NCBI RefSeq assembly: GCF_902686445.1
Contig: NC_062226.1
Span: 11,318,001-11,382,000, forward strand
Length of the DNA: 64,000 nucleotides
Direction of reading: 5' to 3'
From: Sciurus carolinensis
Taxonomy: Eukaryota > Chordata > Mammalia > Rodentia > Sciuridae
Of the stretch, positions 62,283 through 64,000 are shown one piece after another (positions within the stretch are counted from its first letter, which is position 1; the number at the start of each line of letters is the position of its first letter). Below the pieces are notes generated by a model. It had not been told where the DNA came from, made no database searches, and worked only from the letters and a program-made list of their open reading frames with translations. The position numbers and the translations under genes are program-made.

Positions 62283-62432
62283 TACTTACATCTTTGGCCT
62301 CACAATCTCTTCACAGGGGTTACAGAATTATCCTACAGGCAAGTAATGGAGCCATCTGGAAGTGATATAACTTAACCCAGGTCACTCAGCAAGGGACTGG
62401 CAGATCTGGAACTGGATGTCCTGATGCTGAAG
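62283..62432 (-). repeat. MIR SINE fragment
   Basis: Reverse MIR: 'aacccaggtcactcagcaag' and 'ggactggcagatctggaac', diverged. Confidence 0.6.
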
Positions 62433-63071
62433 CCCATCTGAAGTTCAAGCTGCAGCCCCTTCAGTCTCATTCCCTTTTCTCTCTCCTTCTGTGCTGCATT
62501 CGAACAGGCGCAATTCCCTCCACCTTTCAACGCACTGACCTGTGGGTCACTCCACTGAGAAGCCCTTTTCCCCATCCAACTATTGTCCTCTTTCTCTCAA
62601 GCCTTTCTTACCAACCACAGGCCTGCATCTTCTACTCTACGGCATCATGGCCCTCCTTACCTACTCCCTCTCAACCTGCCGAGCGCTCAGGAGAAAGGTG
62701 GTTCTTTCTCACTCCATCCACGAGGTCCTACCGCTCTCCTGCTTGACTTTGCAGCTCCTGGATTTTCATGCTTCAGTATGACAAATGCTCATTTTCCTTC
62801 CAGGAAACTCTTCTCCCTTTTTCTATTTTCTTGGCTCTCCTACTTCCTATCAGATTCCCCCACTTTACTGGCTGGCCCCTTCTCTTTCTCCAGTCCACAG
62901 CATGACAGAGGATGTAACTTCAAGATACATTTTGTTTTCTCTTTTTCTCTCTGAATTATCCATGTCAACCTGTCATGATGTGCAATTCTCTTTTGTTTGA
63001 TTCCCTCTTTTAAAGTGTTAACTCACTTCATATGGTGTTTTTTAAATTATATTTTTTAAAATTGAGATGTA

Positions 63072-63291
63072 GCCAGGCACAATGGGACATGTCTGTAATC
63101 CCAGCGGCTCAGGAAGCTGAGACAGGAGGATCGCAAGTTCAAAGCCAGCCTCATTAATAGCAAGGTGCTAAGGAACTCAGTGAGACCCTGTCTCTAAATA
63201 AAATACAAAATAGGGCTGGGGATGTGGTTCAGTATTCAAGTGCCCCTGAGTTCGATCCCCGGCACCAAAAAAAAAAAAAAAAAAAAAAAAA
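63072..63291 (+). repeat. B1+ID composite SINE with target-site duplication
   Basis: B1 half (gccaggcacaatgggacatg, ctgtaatcccagcggctc) and ID half (gggctggggatgtggttcag, gttcgatccccggcacc), then 25 A residues. The direct repeat tgagatgta lies at 63063-63071 and 63292-63300. Confidence 0.93.
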
Positions 63292-63820
63292 TGAGATGTA
63301 ACAAATAAAGTGGTAAAACAGGAATGAACAGTTTAAAGTATGACTATAAAGCCAATGTTCTTCCCTTCTCAAAGCTTCAGTCATCAGCACTGATCAGTTC
63401 ATCTACTGTTAGCTCCCAGGTCCAGGTAACCAGGAGCTAGTTCAGCTCAACTTCTTTTTTCTACAGATGAAGAAATAGACTACACAGGTGACGAGATGGA
63501 CCCAGGTTTGCAGCATGTTGGTGTGGCCACTCCAACGCCTCTGTCTTCTTCAAGCTGCCTGGTGTCTTTACTCCCACTGCCTCTGTGGGCACCTACTTAG
63601 TTTGGGGACTCACAGGTCTCCCTCAGCTGGAGCTCTCCTCCTGGAGTGTGGCTGAAGAAGAACAGCAGCCAGTAAGACAGCCTGGGCGCAGGCTGCAGTC
63701 TAGAGAAAGATGCCCACTGAACACCTAGGGTAAGGTCACAAGCCAGGCAGTGACGTCTTTAAACTCAGGTCTTTGTAGTTCAAGGTCAACGTTGGGGTGA
63801 ACTTTTATTGTGTACCTAAG

Positions 63821-63879
63821 TTGGTAGAGTGCTTGCCTCACGTGCACAAGGCCCTGGACTACCAAAAAAAAAAAAAAAG
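63821..63879 (+). repeat. 5'-truncated ID SINE with target-site duplication
   Basis: It begins in the middle of the A-box region (ttggtagagtgcttgcc), is also shortened before the tail, and ends in an A run. The direct repeat ttgtgtacctaag at 63808-63820 and 63884-63896 shows it inserted in truncated form. Confidence 0.85.
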
Positions 63880-64000
63880 CTTTTTGTGTACCTAAGTGAT
63901 TCACAATAAAAGCACCTAAATAATATATCTGTGTGATCAGAAAATTTATAAACAATCTAAACAAATCAATAGTATGGGAACAAAAAATAAATGAGGCTTG

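Larger units (their letters stand above)
61993..64000 (-). other. RABGAP1: RABGAP1 intron running to the window edge
   Basis: Contains a MIR fragment (about 62283-62432), a pyrimidine-rich stretch (about 62560-63000), a composite SINE (63072-63291) and a truncated ID (63821-63879). No further exon was recognised before the edge. Confidence 0.85.

Overview
This is a mammalian nuclear genome window, AT-rich and intron-dominated. It is most likely from a squirrel-family rodent. The inference rests on about 27 insertions of tRNA-Ala-like ID SINEs (A-box-like 'tagctcagttggtagag', B-box-like 'gggttcaatcccc') and of B1+ID composite SINEs, plus L1s of one recognisable family. No database search could be run, so species and family names rest on pattern recognition.

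Two protein-coding genes converge tail to tail. (1) STRBP (spermatid perinuclear RNA-binding protein) lies on the + strand from base 1 to at least ~28.2 kb. Eight exons encode the C-terminal half, residues ~349-672 if the protein has the human length of 672: a basic nuclear-localisation stretch, two double-stranded-RNA-binding domains, an acidic/serine linker, an RG-rich tract and the end HYSFF-stop. Splice sites and reading phase agree across all eight exons. (2) RABGAP1 lies on the - strand, entering from the right edge and ending near 47.9 kb. Seven exons encode the last 261 residues, a C-terminal coiled coil ending GKETC-stop. The TBC catalytic domain lies outside the window.

Layout: 1-27.6 kb is STRBP exons and introns. 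The 9.6-kb intron 3.1-12.7 kb holds a near-complete but decayed minus-strand L1 with a minisatellite in its 5'UTR. A second L1 at 16.45-17.04 kb has a 5' inversion. 27.6-44.04 kb begins with the STRBP 3'UTR, followed by a long SINE-poor stretch ending in tandem AATAAA signals at 44.01 kb. I infer a long alternative STRBP 3'UTR and the counterpart of the human MIR600HG region. A diverged relic of the mir-600 hairpin lies at 42.07-42.16 kb, about where expected. 44.04-47.87 kb is the gap between the genes, with a U6 snRNA pseudogene and a perfect 77-bp inverted repeat whose arms are 1.4 kb apart. 47.87-64 kb is the RABGAP1 3'UTR, coding exons and introns, with a triplet of head-to-tail SINEs (54.3-54.9 kb) and an old L1 carrying nested younger insertions (56-59 kb).

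No prokaryotic system, CRISPR array, tRNA gene or intact mobile-element gene was found. The most notable items are the perfect inverted repeat, the mir-600 relic with the inferred long STRBP 3'UTR, the L1 5' inversion and the L1 5'UTR minisatellite.
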